From Prodigiosinella confusarubida (lineage in GTDB: Bacteria > Pseudomonadota > Gammaproteobacteria > Enterobacterales > Enterobacteriaceae), in assembly GCF_002847015.1 (NCBI RefSeq), contig NZ_CP025085.1:372001-436000 (forward strand): a stretch of DNA of 64,000 nucleotides, given 5' to 3'. The translations under genes were made by a program, and so were the position numbers. The notes under the pieces were generated by a model, which did no database searches, was not told where the DNA came from, and saw nothing but the letters and a program-made list of their open reading frames with translations. How positions within the stretch are numbered: the stretch's first letter is position 1; each line of letters opens with the position of its first letter. Positions 19,957 to 29,956 of this stretch are shown here, in pieces.

Positions 19957-21161
19957 TGTCCCAGTTATCCTTTCACCCACGAACTAACAGTAATTCAATA
20001 ATATATTTTTTAATTGCATTCACTATATTCATCAATCCATTACTTGAAGCGCCAAAGAATATTGCCATGGTGCTAACATTACTGGTTGTCATTTATTATG
20101 GGATTACTGAGAAAAAGGCCCGTATCTGGTCTGGGTGGGATCTGTTTTTTGCGCTGTATATTATTGCCTATGTGGTTGCGGCTCCTTTTTCGGCCTACCA
20201 CACTGATCCGACAGCATTAACCGACATTGCACGTTACATGGTTTTCGGCTGGGTTATTTACCGAGCTGATTTTAATGAACGACAAAAATTAGGGTTAGTA
20301 TCTTGGGCAGTATTTGGGACATTCATCGGACTGATTTACGGTGCCTGGGATCACTACTATCTGGGCAATGGTCAATACTGGACATTAAATTCAGTCGGCC
20401 ATGTCAACCACGCCGCCATTTATAATGCCATTATTTGTGGGATGGCAATAACGGTATTATTTACCTATTGGTCTAGATTTACCGCGGGTAAACGTACACT
20501 CTGGCTGGCAATGCTGGCACTCAGCCTGGTGTACGTGACCTTTGGTGAAAGCCGGGCAACGTTTGGCGCAATTATTGCCGTCGTGCTGGCATTAAGTATC
20601 GGGTTTGCCAGGAGAGGAAAACGTTTTCTACTCTTACCAATATTCTTCATTATTGGGTTTGTGGGAATCGCGCTATTAAGTAACGCTCGGGTGATAGTTA
20701 AACAGGAAAACAATGCCCATGCAGATAATATTCTGAGCTATCGGGCTACTATCTGGCGTTCAGCAATTAACAGTATTGAACAGCACCCACTATTTGGGGT
20801 TGGAAAAGATAATTTTCACTATATTGATATCAAATGGGGCGACAAAACTCCCATATTCAATAATGTTTCTCATGCCCATAATCTCTATATTAATGTCCTT
20901 GCTGAAAGCGGTATTTGGGGGTTTTGCTGGGTATTTGGATTATTAGGCGCAATGGGCATAACATTATTACGCTATTTACCCAAAAAGAATGCACCATTGG
21001 CAAGCTGGAATTCCTGGGGAATCACGTGCTCAGCATTAGTCATTACACTGGTCGTCGGGCTGGTAAATACGCCATTCCATCATGAAACCGGAAATTTAAC
21101 GATGTTATGTTTTGCGTTATGGATTAGTCAATATCGTCAGGATAAGCAACGATTTATTTAA
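19956..21161 (+). CDS. waaL: O-antigen ligase family protein, WaaL-like
   Basis: 401 residues with about eleven hydrophobic segments and the Wzy_C-type periplasmic loop (about residues 235-310). The ligase signature SHAHNLYINVLAESGIWG, with its catalytic-site His followed by Gly, is at about 307-324, and FGESRATF holds the conserved Arg region. It joins undecaprenyl-linked O-polysaccharide to lipid A-core in the periplasm. No O-antigen cluster is in the window. Last gene of the three-gene plus-strand LPS unit. Confidence 0.85.
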   Translation: MSQLSFHPRTNSNSIIYFLIAFTIFINPLLEAPKNIAMVLTLLVVIYYGITEKKARIWSGWDLFFALYIIAYVVAAPFSAYHTDPTALTDIARYMVFGWVIYRADFNERQKLGLVSWAVFGTFIGLIYGAWDHYYLGNGQYWTLNSVGHVNHAAIYNAIICGMAITVLFTYWSRFTAGKRTLWLAMLALSLVYVTFGESRATFGAIIAVVLALSIGFARRGKRFLLLPIFFIIGFVGIALLSNARVIVKQENNAHADNILSYRATIWRSAINSIEQHPLFGVGKDNFHYIDIKWGDKTPIFNNVSHAHNLYINVLAESGIWGFCWVFGLLGAMGITLLRYLPKKNAPLASWNSWGITCSALVITLVVGLVNTPFHHETGNLTMLCFALWISQYRQDKQRFI

Positions 21162-21213
21162 TAAGCATAAAACTCTGCGGAGTGAACAATGCTTAGCTAA
21201 GGAACCATGATAT

Positions 21214-21267
21214 GGAGGAGACGTGGAATGAGGCAGCCCTATGGGGCCTTATCTCCATGTTTCCTCC
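21214..21267. terminator. Long hairpin between convergent LPS transcription units
   Basis: GGAGGAGACGTGGA pairs with TCCATGTTTCCTCC over 14 positions (two G.U), with an inner AGG..GCCC / GGGG..CCT stem. There is no strong T-run on either side, so it could be a bidirectional terminator or a retained repeat. Confidence 0.45.
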
Positions 21268-21309
21268 AATAATCGACTTATGTGAACCGAACTACCCCAG
21301 AATGGTTTT

Positions 21310-22431
21310 TTATATCAACTGCTGATAGAGATTGAGCATATTTTCACTCAGAAAGTCGAGATCATACTTTTCGACTTGCTCTCTGGCACAATTCCCCATC
21401 TCGGTAAAATCACCATCGCAGGACTGAATAACCGCCTGCCGGAGTGCCGCATAATCCAGCGCATCACAGACAAATCCATTTTTTCCCGGCTGGATAAACT
21501 CTTTGCCACCACACTGCTGAGAGGTTATCACGCCAAGCCCACTGGCCATGGCTTCCAGCACCACATTAGGAAACGGATCGTACAATGTTGGCAGCAGCAA
21601 CATATCCGCCGCACCATAGTAAGGACGGGTATCTGGTTGCATACCCACGAAATGTACCCGGTCCGCAACCCGTAACTGTCTGGCAAGCTTCTGATAGTGA
21701 CGACTGTGCTTATCTTTGCCAACCACGATCAGATGTGGTGAATACCGGGAAGGAATATTAATGGCATGAATGGCGCCAGCCAATCCTTTACGCTCAAACC
21801 CTGAACCGACAAACAGCATAACGGGCACATGACCCGTAATCCCAAGCTGCTGACGAACGGCACACCGGTAAGTCGCCTTTAATCCTGGTGTAAAGGTCGA
21901 GGTATTCACCCCGTTATAAATCAAATGGATTTTTTCAGCCGGGACAGAGAAATAATGGCGAATTTCATCGGCAACCATCTGAGAATTACAGATGACGGCT
22001 TTCAGTGCCGGATGCTGGTACATCGCTTGTTCCTGCGCCAGGATGTAACGATGGAAACCAGACCACCACAGAAATTTCCGCTGTACAGGACTAAGTATGC
22101 GGGAACGCTGGGTCAGCCAGGATTGATGAACGCCATCCCCTGCACGGTAAATATGGCAACCGGGAATGCGTTCATGGCTTTGTACCAGATCAAACTCGGC
22201 AAAATGTTGCTGGGCGGCGTTGGCAAAGGCGCGTTCGCGTTGTATCCGGCCAGTAATCCGCGGATTACAGATGATAATGTTACGATTAGCCTGCTCACTA
22301 CCTTCCCAACTGCGGGTGATCACGCTGACATCCAGGACGTTATGATTGCTCAGCGCATCCAGTGCTCGGGAAACAAAGCGCTCGGCACCACCGTCAGGAC
22401 GGTATTTCTGCCGCACAATCGCCAGCTTCAT
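21310..22431 (-). CDS. wabG: LPS inner-core glycosyltransferase family 4, WabG-like
   Basis: 373 residues from the ATG at 22429-22431, which overlaps the waaQ stop (ATGA); earlier in-frame Mets would lie within waaQ. KLAIVRQKYRPDGGAERFVSRAL and LVQSHERIPGCHIYRAGDGVHQ match the WaaG/WabG family, FVGSGFERKGL and DPFPNVVLEAMASGLGV are the GT4 nucleotide-site motifs. In Klebsiella WabG adds galacturonic acid to heptose II, in E. coli WaaG adds glucose; the overall likeness is nearer WabG but the donor is inferred. Confidence 0.82.
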   Translation of the reverse strand: MKLAIVRQKYRPDGGAERFVSRALDALSNHNVLDVSVITRSWEGSEQANRNIIICNPRITGRIQRERAFANAAQQHFAEFDLVQSHERIPGCHIYRAGDGVHQSWLTQRSRILSPVQRKFLWWSGFHRYILAQEQAMYQHPALKAVICNSQMVADEIRHYFSVPAEKIHLIYNGVNTSTFTPGLKATYRCAVRQQLGITGHVPVMLFVGSGFERKGLAGAIHAINIPSRYSPHLIVVGKDKHSRHYQKLARQLRVADRVHFVGMQPDTRPYYGAADMLLLPTLYDPFPNVVLEAMASGLGVITSQQCGGKEFIQPGKNGFVCDALDYAALRQAVIQSCDGDFTEMGNCAREQVEKYDLDFLSENMLNLYQQLI

Positions 22432-23513
22432 CCTTGCGCCTCCAGCAGTGCGGAATCGATGGCGAGCAATACCTGCTGTACGCCAATTTGCTGTAGACAA
22501 TCGCTGACCTTACTGCCGCCACAACCGTCTTTCCCGCACGGCCGGCAAGGATGATGGTCGGATACCACTACCCGATTAACGGTCATCCAGGGTGCCCATT
22601 CAGTGTCACCGCTGGGGCCAAACAACGCGACAACCGGCGTTTGCATGGCTGACGCGATATGCATCGGCACCGAGTCGACACCCAGCAGCAATTGTGCCTT
22701 GCCGATCAGGCTGGCGAGTTGCTTGAGGCTGAGTTGGCCGGAGAGATCCAGCACCGGATAGGTCAGTTGGGACTTGATATCAGCAATCATCGTCATTTCA
22801 TTATCAGCGGGAGATGCACTGAGTACGATCGTATGTCCTCGTTCACGCAAGGTGTTGATGGTTGCCGCCATCGCACTGCTTTTCCAGCATTTAAACAACC
22901 AACGGGAAGTGGGATGCACCACAATGAACGATTGCCCTTGCCACTGCTGCGCCCGGAGCTTTTGTTCCAGTGCCTGGTCGGCTTCGTCGCCAGGTATGAG
23001 TTGCAAACGCCGCTCTTCTCCTTCCGGCTGAATCCCCAGTACCCGCAACGTATCAAGATGGGATTCCACTGTATGACGGCGAGCGACACGGGGGACGCGA
23101 TACTGAAAGGTTTTCTTCCAGAATGACAATTTGTCGCGCCTGGTGTTACAAAATGTGACGCCCAGTGGAATACCCGCCACGCGGGCAATCCAGAAACCAC
23201 GCATGCTTTCCGTCAGATGAATAATCGCGTCATACCGTTGCTGGCGCAGTGTTTTCAGTAATGCCCATTCTTTGGCTATCTGCTTGAACGGACCTAGTTT
23301 CTTCCACTTTTTGTCCACCGTGTACAGGTGATCAATATCTGGATGTAACGCCAGCATTTCTGCGGTTTCGGCAAAAACCAGCGCATCAATCTGGGCATCC
23401 GGATAACGCTTGCGCAAAATAGAGAACAGTGGCGATGTCAGCAGCACATCACCATGGTGGCGGAATTTGGTAATAAGGATTCGCTTTAATTCAACCTTAT
23501 TCGATGACGTCAC
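22428..23513 (-). CDS. waaQ: Lipopolysaccharide core heptosyltransferase III
   Basis: 361 residues of GT9. ILITKFRHHGDVLLTSPLFSILRKRYP is the WaaQ N-terminal signature, with VVHPTSRWLFKCW and LLLGVDSVPMHIASAMQTPVVALFGPSG in the C-terminal domain; the cysteine-rich CRPCGKDGCGG near the end is typical of WaaQ. It adds the side-branch heptose III to heptose II. Fourth gene of hldD-waaF-waaC-waaQ-wabG. Confidence 0.92.
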   Translation of the reverse strand: MTSSNKVELKRILITKFRHHGDVLLTSPLFSILRKRYPDAQIDALVFAETAEMLALHPDIDHLYTVDKKWKKLGPFKQIAKEWALLKTLRQQRYDAIIHLTESMRGFWIARVAGIPLGVTFCNTRRDKLSFWKKTFQYRVPRVARRHTVESHLDTLRVLGIQPEGEERRLQLIPGDEADQALEQKLRAQQWQGQSFIVVHPTSRWLFKCWKSSAMAATINTLRERGHTIVLSASPADNEMTMIADIKSQLTYPVLDLSGQLSLKQLASLIGKAQLLLGVDSVPMHIASAMQTPVVALFGPSGDTEWAPWMTVNRVVVSDHHPCRPCGKDGCGGSKVSDCLQQIGVQQVLLAIDSALLEAQG

Positions 23514-23525
23514 AATAAAACCGCC

Positions 23526-24497
23526 TCATTCAGTCAGTAAAGATACGCAGTGCTGATAAACATCGGCTGCGTGGAGATCCGCCAGATTGCAGCTATTTTC
23601 CGGGCGGCAGATCTGCTGATTGTTACCATAACCACCAATCAGCCCGGGGTCAGTCGGACCATACAGCGTGATGTTGGGACGATCCAGCGCAGCCGCCAAG
23701 TGGCTCAGCCCCGTATCTACAGAGATGACAGCTCGCGCGCCCGCCAGCACCGTCGCCACCTGCTCCAGGTTAAGCCGAGGCAAAACATCCACATACGCGA
23801 ACCCTTCTGCCAGCCGTCGTGCGCGCTGATGCTCATGTTCCGCGCCCCATGGTAGTTTGATACGCAATCCACTGGGTTGTAGCAACGCTATCAATTCGCG
23901 CCAGTGTGACTCCGGCCAGTGTTTTTCGTCACGGGTGGTGGCGTGCAGGAAAACCAGATACTGGCCGGCATCCGTCGGCAGGGAAGAAAGAAACCGCGAA
24001 GCGATAGCATAATCACCGGTTTCTGTCGGTCGACGATAATTCAAACTGACAGCAAACAGCTCACGGATACGCTCTACCGCGTGTTGTTGCCGGTCAATAA
24101 AGTGACGATATTGGTAAAACCAGCTGGCAAGCGGTTCGCGGGCACTTTTCCAGTCCAGCCCATGCTTATTACCCCGCGCCAGACGGGTGACCAGCCCCGC
24201 GCTTTTAATCAGCCCCTGAGCATCAATTACCGTATCGTAACGTTTTTCTCGCAGTTGCTGCTTGAAATCCGCTCGTTCCTGACGGATAGCGGCACTGAAC
24301 CAGTTCTTGCGCCAGCGCCGCAGCGCCACCGGGATAACCCGATCAACGGCAGGATGCCAGGCAGGGATCTGGGCAAAACCTTCTTCTACCACCCAGTCGA
24401 ACTGAATGCCGGGAATCACCTGCATCGCATCCGTTAAGGCCGGCAGCGTATGCAGAACATCCCCCATCGAGGAAGTTTTAACAATTAACACCCTCAT
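23526..24497 (-). CDS. waaC: Lipopolysaccharide heptosyltransferase I
   Basis: 323 residues. MRVLIVKTSSMGDVLHTLPALTDA is the hallmark WaaC start; IDAQGLIKSAGL and VISVDTGLSHLAAALDRPNITLYGPTDPGLIGGYG follow. It transfers the first L,D-heptose onto Kdo. Its ATG overlaps the waaF stop by 4 bases. Confidence 0.96.
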   Translation of the reverse strand: MRVLIVKTSSMGDVLHTLPALTDAMQVIPGIQFDWVVEEGFAQIPAWHPAVDRVIPVALRRWRKNWFSAAIRQERADFKQQLREKRYDTVIDAQGLIKSAGLVTRLARGNKHGLDWKSAREPLASWFYQYRHFIDRQQHAVERIRELFAVSLNYRRPTETGDYAIASRFLSSLPTDAGQYLVFLHATTRDEKHWPESHWRELIALLQPSGLRIKLPWGAEHEHQRARRLAEGFAYVDVLPRLNLEQVATVLAGARAVISVDTGLSHLAAALDRPNITLYGPTDPGLIGGYGNNQQICRPENSCNLADLHAADVYQHCVSLLTE

Positions 24498-25546
24498 GCC
24501 TTTTCCCCGAGCGAGGGCAGATAACGGGCTAATGCTTCCAGCACCCGTTCTGGCTGAATATCAATCAGGCTCTGATGATAACCCTGTTCGGCATCACCCT
24601 TGCGTACCCGGTGATAACCGCTAATCAAGCGAATCACCTCCGCCTGATGCGACAACGGCGGCGTAAAATCAGGGCTACTGGGCCCGTACAACGCCACCAG
24701 TGGCCGATTCAGCGCCGCCGCCACATGCATTAATCCGGAATCATTACTGACGACGGCATGACAGGCGGCAATCAACACCACCGCCTGATCCAGCGACGTT
24801 TTCCCAGCCAGGTTAATACAATATTCCTGGGCGGTATCCGTCAGTGACTGACAAATATCCTCACCCGCCTGATGGTCATTGGCGGATCCGAACAACGCCA
24901 CCTGAAATCCCCGGTCAATCAGCGTTTGCGCCAGCGCACCGTAGTGATAATGCGGCCAGCGTTTGGCCGGGCCAAATTCAGCACCAGGGCAAAAACCGAC
25001 CAACGGACGAATGTCAGGCAGATTAAAGATAGACGTCACCTCCGCAATCTCTTCATCACCAACCCGCAATTGCGGCCACAGTAATGGTTGCGGCACGTCA
25101 CTGGCAGCGCGGATTCTCTTCCTGTCATAAGCCAACGCCACATAACGTTGAACCATCAGTGGAAAGGCGGCTTTATTCAGCACCCGCAGATCGTTAAGCA
25201 GACCATAGCGCATCTCTCCGCGCCAGCCGATTCGCCGGGGAATAGCAGCGAAAAAAGGCACCAGTGCGGATTTTAATGAGTTAGGTAACACATAGGCGCG
25301 ATCGTAGTGGGTATGGCGCAGTGAGGCACCTAAACGGTAGCGCTCACCCAACGCCAACGCCCCATGTCCCAATGGCATCGACAGTGCCTGGTGAACCTCA
25401 GGCATCCGCGCCAGTAATGGACGGCACCAGTCCGGTGCCATCACGTCAATGATGGCATCCGGATGTTCGGCTTTCAGGGTGCGGTAAAGACTGTGCGACA
25501 TCATCATGTCGCCGACCCAGGAAGGTCCGATAACCAGAATTTTCAT
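24494..25546 (-). CDS. waaF: ADP-heptose:LPS heptosyltransferase II
   Basis: 350 residues. MKILVIGPSWVGDMMMSHSLYRTL is the WaaF signature; GFCPGAEFGPAKRWPHYHY and VSNDSGLMHVAAALNRPLVALYGPSSPDFTPPLS form the nucleotide site. It adds heptose II to heptose I. Starts 30 bases after hldD and is translationally coupled to waaC. Confidence 0.96.
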   Translation of the reverse strand: MKILVIGPSWVGDMMMSHSLYRTLKAEHPDAIIDVMAPDWCRPLLARMPEVHQALSMPLGHGALALGERYRLGASLRHTHYDRAYVLPNSLKSALVPFFAAIPRRIGWRGEMRYGLLNDLRVLNKAAFPLMVQRYVALAYDRKRIRAASDVPQPLLWPQLRVGDEEIAEVTSIFNLPDIRPLVGFCPGAEFGPAKRWPHYHYGALAQTLIDRGFQVALFGSANDHQAGEDICQSLTDTAQEYCINLAGKTSLDQAVVLIAACHAVVSNDSGLMHVAAALNRPLVALYGPSSPDFTPPLSHQAEVIRLISGYHRVRKGDAEQGYHQSLIDIQPERVLEALARYLPSLGEKA

Positions 25547-25576
25547 ACCGTTGACAATTCCTTACGGCAAGCGAGA

Positions 25577-26509
25577 TTACGCGCTGCGGTTCAGCCAGGC
25601 CATATAGTCGGCTACACCTTCTGCCACCGTTTTGAACGGTTTATCGTAACCGGCCGCACGTAGTTTGGTTAAATCCGCCTGAGTATAAGCCTGATAACGG
25701 CCTTTCAATTTTTCCGGGAAGGGAATGTATTCCACGCTACCTTTTTTGTGGAAATCCAGTACCGCATCAGCCACGGCCTGGAAAGATTCGGCACGACCGG
25801 TACCACAGTTGAAAATACCGGAAACGCCGTGCTGCCAAAACCACAGATTGACCGCCGCGACATCGCCCACATAGACGAAATCGCGTTGAAAGTTTTCACT
25901 GCCGGAAAACAGCTTCGGGTTCTCACCCTGATTAATCTGGTTGTTCAGATGAAACGCGACACTGGCCATGCTGCCTTTATGCCCTTCACGTGGACCATAA
26001 ACGTTGAAATAACGGAAACCACAAATCGGGGAATCAGCCTGCGGCAGAATATCACGCACATACTGGTCGAACAGGAACTTGGAATAGCCATAAACATTCA
26101 ACGGCTGTTCATACTGGCGCTCTTCAACAAAATGGTCATTGCGTCCACCGTAGGTCGCGGCGGAAGAGGCATACAGAAACGGGATGCCACGTTCCATACA
26201 GTAATGCAACACGTCTTTGGAATACTGATAGTTGTTATCCATCATGTATTTACCATCCCACTCGGTGGTGGACGAGCAGGCGCCTTCATGGAAGACGGCA
26301 TCAATATCACCCAGATCATCACCCGCCATGATATTGGCGATAAAATCTTCTTTATCCATATAATCGGTGATATCCAGATCAACCAGATTAACGAATTTGG
26401 TGCCATCTTTCAGGTTATCGACCACCAGAATATCCCGATGACCAGCGTCATTCAGGGCCTTAACGATATTGCTGCCAATGAAACCGGCACCGCCAGTAAC
26501 GATAATCAT
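25577..26509 (-). CDS. hldD: ADP-glyceromanno-heptose 6-epimerase
   Basis: 310 residues of the extended SDR family. [19 protein letters not shown] is the NADP-binding loop and [12 protein letters not shown] carries the YxxxK catalytic pair. It converts ADP-D,D- to ADP-L,D-heptose, the donor used by WaaC, WaaF and WaaQ encoded next. First gene of the operon; divergent from kbl across a 245-bp gap. Confidence 0.97.
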   Translation of the reverse strand: MIIVTGGAGFIGSNIVKALNDAGHRDILVVDNLKDGTKFVNLVDLDITDYMDKEDFIANIMAGDDLGDIDAVFHEGACSSTTEWDGKYMMDNNYQYSKDVLHYCMERGIPFLYASSAATYGGRNDHFVEERQYEQPLNVYGYSKFLFDQYVRDILPQADSPICGFRYFNVYGPREGHKGSMASVAFHLNNQINQGENPKLFSGSENFQRDFVYVGDVAAVNLWFWQHGVSGIFNCGTGRAESFQAVADAVLDFHKKGSVEYIPFPEKLKGRYQAYTQADLTKLRAAGYDKPFKTVAEGVADYMAWLNRSA

Positions 26510-26754
26510 GGGAATTACCCTTGTTAAACTTGCTGGTAGAGCACCACGCCCTACACTGTCTATGATGGCTATAATAGCATTTCATTTTGCTGCAAGCAGC
26601 CCGGCGTTACTTTCTCTTGCTTTACCTCATACAACGCACTATCTCTCTCGTGACCCAGTTTGCATTTTTCCAATCCCTCACCCGTCAGAATAGTGTTTTT
26701 CCATTACTTTATGACCTAAATGAAAACGGGCTATTCCTGGGAGAATAATTACTT

Positions 26755-27951
26755 ATGCCATCCTCTTTCTATCAACAAATTACCGCGCAATTAATGGCCG
26801 CCCGCACCGAAGGGCTGTTCAAAGAAGAACGCATCATCACCTCCGCCCAGCAGGCAAAAATTACCGTGGCAGACAGCGGTGAAGTCATCAACTTTTGCGC
26901 TAACAATTATCTGGGTCTTGCCAATCACCCCGCGTTGATTGAGGCAGCGAAAACCGGGTTGGACAGCCACGGCTTTGGTATGGCGTCAGTGCGTTTTATC
27001 TGCGGCACACAGGATATCCACAAAACACTGGAGCATCGTCTGGCGACATTTCTGGGTATGGAGGACGCCATCCTCTATTCTTCCTGCTTTGATGCCAATG
27101 GAGGATTATTCGAAACACTGATGGGGCCGGAAGATGCCATTGTTTCCGACGCCCTGAACCACGCCTCCATCATCGATGGGATCCGACTGTCCAAAGCTCG
27201 CCGTTACCGCTATGCCAACAACGACATGAACCAGTTGGAAGCCCGACTACAGCAAGCAAGAGCAGATGGTGCCCGGCATATCATGATTGCCACTGATGGC
27301 GTGTTTTCCATGGATGGCGTGATCGCTAATCTGCGCGGTATCTGCGATTTGGCGGATCGCTATGATGCGTTAGTGATGGTAGATGATTCTCATGCGGTCG
27401 GGTTTGTGGGGGAACGAGGTCGCGGTACCCATGAATACTGCCAGGTTATGGACCGGGTCGACATCATTACCGGTACGCTGGGGAAAGCCCTCGGGGGTGC
27501 ATCCGGCGGCTATACGGCTGGACGTCGTGAAGTTATCGAATGGCTACGCCAGCGTTCACGGCCTTATCTATTCTCCAATTCGCTGGCGCCGGCTATTGTC
27601 GCAGCATCTATCAAGGTATTGGAACTGCTAGAGGAAGGACAGGAATTGCGCCAGCGTTTATGGCAGAACGCCAGCCTGTTTCGCCAGAAGATGACTGCCG
27701 CTGGCTTTACATTGGCAGGAGCCGATCACGCCATTATTCCGGTGATGCTGGGTGAGGCCCAGTTAGCGCAGGATTTTGCCGCGGCACTGCAACACGAAGG
27801 TATTTATGTTACCGGCTTCTTCTATCCGGTGGTTCCCAATGGACAGGCTCGCATCCGTACCCAGATGTCTGCGGCCCATACGCCACAACAAATTGAGCAG
27901 GCAGTGGATGCGTTTATCCGGGTGGGCACACGTCTGGGTGTGATTAACTGA
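26755..27951 (+). CDS. kbl: Glycine C-acetyltransferase (2-amino-3-ketobutyrate CoA ligase)
   Basis: 398 residues of the alpha-oxoamine synthase family of PLP enzymes. The cofactor lysine is in [24 protein letters not shown] is the PLP ring-binding block. It cleaves 2-amino-3-ketobutyrate with CoA to glycine and acetyl-CoA, completing threonine catabolism begun by Tdh. GGGAGAATAATTACTT precedes the ATG. tdh begins 13 bases after its stop. Confidence 0.97.
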   Translation: MPSSFYQQITAQLMAARTEGLFKEERIITSAQQAKITVADSGEVINFCANNYLGLANHPALIEAAKTGLDSHGFGMASVRFICGTQDIHKTLEHRLATFLGMEDAILYSSCFDANGGLFETLMGPEDAIVSDALNHASIIDGIRLSKARRYRYANNDMNQLEARLQQARADGARHIMIATDGVFSMDGVIANLRGICDLADRYDALVMVDDSHAVGFVGERGRGTHEYCQVMDRVDIITGTLGKALGGASGGYTAGRREVIEWLRQRSRPYLFSNSLAPAIVAASIKVLELLEEGQELRQRLWQNASLFRQKMTAAGFTLAGADHAIIPVMLGEAQLAQDFAAALQHEGIYVTGFFYPVVPNGQARIRTQMSAAHTPQQIEQAVDAFIRVGTRLGVIN

Positions 27952-27964
27952 GAGAATAATCATC

Positions 27965-28990
27965 ATGAAAGCATTGGCGAAACTACAGCCGGAACCGGGA
28001 ATATGGATGACGGACGTCCCTAAACCGGAACCGGGACATAACGATGTGATGATCAAAATCCGCAAAACCGCCATCTGCGGTACGGATGTGCATATTTATA
28101 ACTGGGATGAATGGTCGCAGAAAACCATCCCGGTCCCGATGGTGGTAGGTCATGAATATGTCGGCGAAATTGTGGCTATCGGGCAGGAAGTGGATGGTTT
28201 TCACATTGGCGATCGAGTCTCCGGAGAGGGACATATCACCTGCGGTTACTGCCGTAACTGCCGGGCCGGACGTCGCCATCTGTGTCGTAACACCATCGGT
28301 GTGGGCGTTAATCGTCCGGGTGCATTTGCTGAGTATCTGGTCATTCCGGCGTATAACGCTTTTCGTATTCCAGATAATATTCCCGATGATATTGCCGCCA
28401 TTTTTGATCCTCTGGGTAACGCGGTACATACCGCACTGTCATTCAACCTGGTGGGAGAAGACGTACTGATTTCCGGTGCCGGACCGATTGGTGTCATGGC
28501 CGCCGCGATTTGCCGTCATGTCGGTGCTCGTCATGTGGTAATAACTGATGTGAATGACTACCGACTGGGGCTGGCCCGTCAGATGGGTGTCAGCCGGGCA
28601 GTGAATGTCGAACGTGAAAAACTGACTGATGTGATGCAGGAACTGGGTATGTCGGAAGGGTTTGACGTCGGTCTGGAAATGTCTGGTGCACCGACAGCGT
28701 TTCGCACCATGCTATCGGTAATGAACCATGGTGGTCACATCGCCATGCTGGGCATTCCGCCACAGGCCATGTCGGTAGACTGGAGTGAAATCATTTTCAA
28801 AGGGTTGATGATAAAAGGCGTTTATGGCCGTGAGATGTTTGAAACCTGGTACAAGATGTCCGCGCTGATTCAGTCAGGACTGGATCTCTCACCCATCATT
28901 ACCCACCGTTTTACCATTGATGAGTTCCAACAAGGTTTTGATGTGATGCGCTCCGGCCAGTCCGGGAAGGTTCTCCTTAACTGGGATTAA
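27965..28990 (+). CDS. tdh: L-threonine 3-dehydrogenase
   Basis: 341 residues, zinc medium-chain dehydrogenase. The catalytic zinc region is [12 protein letters not shown] with VGHEYVG, and the structural zinc cysteines are in [32 protein letters not shown] binds NAD. It oxidises threonine to 2-amino-3-ketobutyrate. Second gene of kbl-tdh; convergent with yibQ. Confidence 0.97.
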   Translation: MKALAKLQPEPGIWMTDVPKPEPGHNDVMIKIRKTAICGTDVHIYNWDEWSQKTIPVPMVVGHEYVGEIVAIGQEVDGFHIGDRVSGEGHITCGYCRNCRAGRRHLCRNTIGVGVNRPGAFAEYLVIPAYNAFRIPDNIPDDIAAIFDPLGNAVHTALSFNLVGEDVLISGAGPIGVMAAAICRHVGARHVVITDVNDYRLGLARQMGVSRAVNVEREKLTDVMQELGMSEGFDVGLEMSGAPTAFRTMLSVMNHGGHIAMLGIPPQAMSVDWSEIIFKGLMIKGVYGREMFETWYKMSALIQSGLDLSPIITHRFTIDEFQQGFDVMRSGQSGKVLLNWD

Positions 28991-29037
28991 CGTTGATGAA
29001 CGCCAACCGGGCTGCTGCAAGAAGTAGCCCGGGAAAT

Positions 29038-29952
29038 TTATTCCAGCCAGGTTTGCCAGCGCTGTTTGATATAGGTTCCCACATCACTTTGGCCGATGCC
29101 TTCTTCCAGCTGTCTGAAGACTTTTGCCTGCGATACCGGTGATAGCGGCCGTTTGACATAGCATTGTCTCACCGGGTGGAACACCGACTTCGACGCAGTG
29201 ATAATCGGCATCGGCTCATAATACCGTTCCGATTCGTTCAGCAACTGGCTTGGCCGCACCAGCACGATATCTGCTGGCAATGTTGGCAACATCTGCTGCA
29301 AAACACGAATGGTCGCAGGACGCGGATGACCGATGGCAATTGCGGAGCCGCGACGTCGGGCAATATCAATCGCACGCATAAACTGGCGGCGGATATCCGC
29401 CTCATTCTGCGTATCATCCAGAAAGACGTTACGTTTAATCACCTTGATGCCCGTACCCTGTGCAGCGCGACTGGCCTGGCTGTTGCCAATGGTCATGCTG
29501 TCCAGGAAATAGAGTTGATACGCGGCCATGGCCTGCATCACTTTTTGCATCCCTGACAGGCTGGACGTCATGGCGCTGCCCATATGATTGTTCAAACCAA
29601 CCGCGTAAGGGACATGGTTAACCGCTTCCCGCAGGATGCGTTGAATCTCTGCACTGCTCATATCGGGACGGAGCGTATCTCGCTCCAGAGGTTGCCGACT
29701 TATTGGTTCCATTGGCAGATGAATCAAAACTTCCCGCCCTTGACGGTGAGCTTCAATCGCCATCTTGCGGGCATAAGGCGCATTGGGCAGAATCGCGATA
29801 GAAACAGCCGTTGGCATGGCCAGCACCTGGTTTTCGTTATGCGGTCGGTAACCGAAATCATCAATGACGATAGACAGTTTTCCCGCCCAAACGGGCTGAG
29901 CCAGCAAACAGATGCAAATAAAAGACACAACGCGTGAGGCTAGCGGATTCAA
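29038..29952 (-). CDS. yibQ: Divergent polysaccharide deacetylase family protein YibQ
   Basis: 304 residues with a signal peptide (MNPLASRVVSFICICLLAQPVWA) and the DUF610 divergent polysaccharide deacetylase domain (KLSIVIDDFGYRPHNENQVLAMP, LIHLPMEP, GLNNHMGSAMTS, GHPRPATI). Histidine and aspartate positions of the NodB-like fold are partly retained; activity is unproven in the family. It begins 4 bases after envC, the order seen in E. coli, suggesting a cell-envelope role. Confidence 0.9.
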   Translation of the reverse strand: MNPLASRVVSFICICLLAQPVWAGKLSIVIDDFGYRPHNENQVLAMPTAVSIAILPNAPYARKMAIEAHRQGREVLIHLPMEPISRQPLERDTLRPDMSSAEIQRILREAVNHVPYAVGLNNHMGSAMTSSLSGMQKVMQAMAAYQLYFLDSMTIGNSQASRAAQGTGIKVIKRNVFLDDTQNEADIRRQFMRAIDIARRRGSAIAIGHPRPATIRVLQQMLPTLPADIVLVRPSQLLNESERYYEPMPIITASKSVFHPVRQCYVKRPLSPVSQAKVFRQLEEGIGQSDVGTYIKQRWQTWLE

Positions 29953-29956
29953 GGAG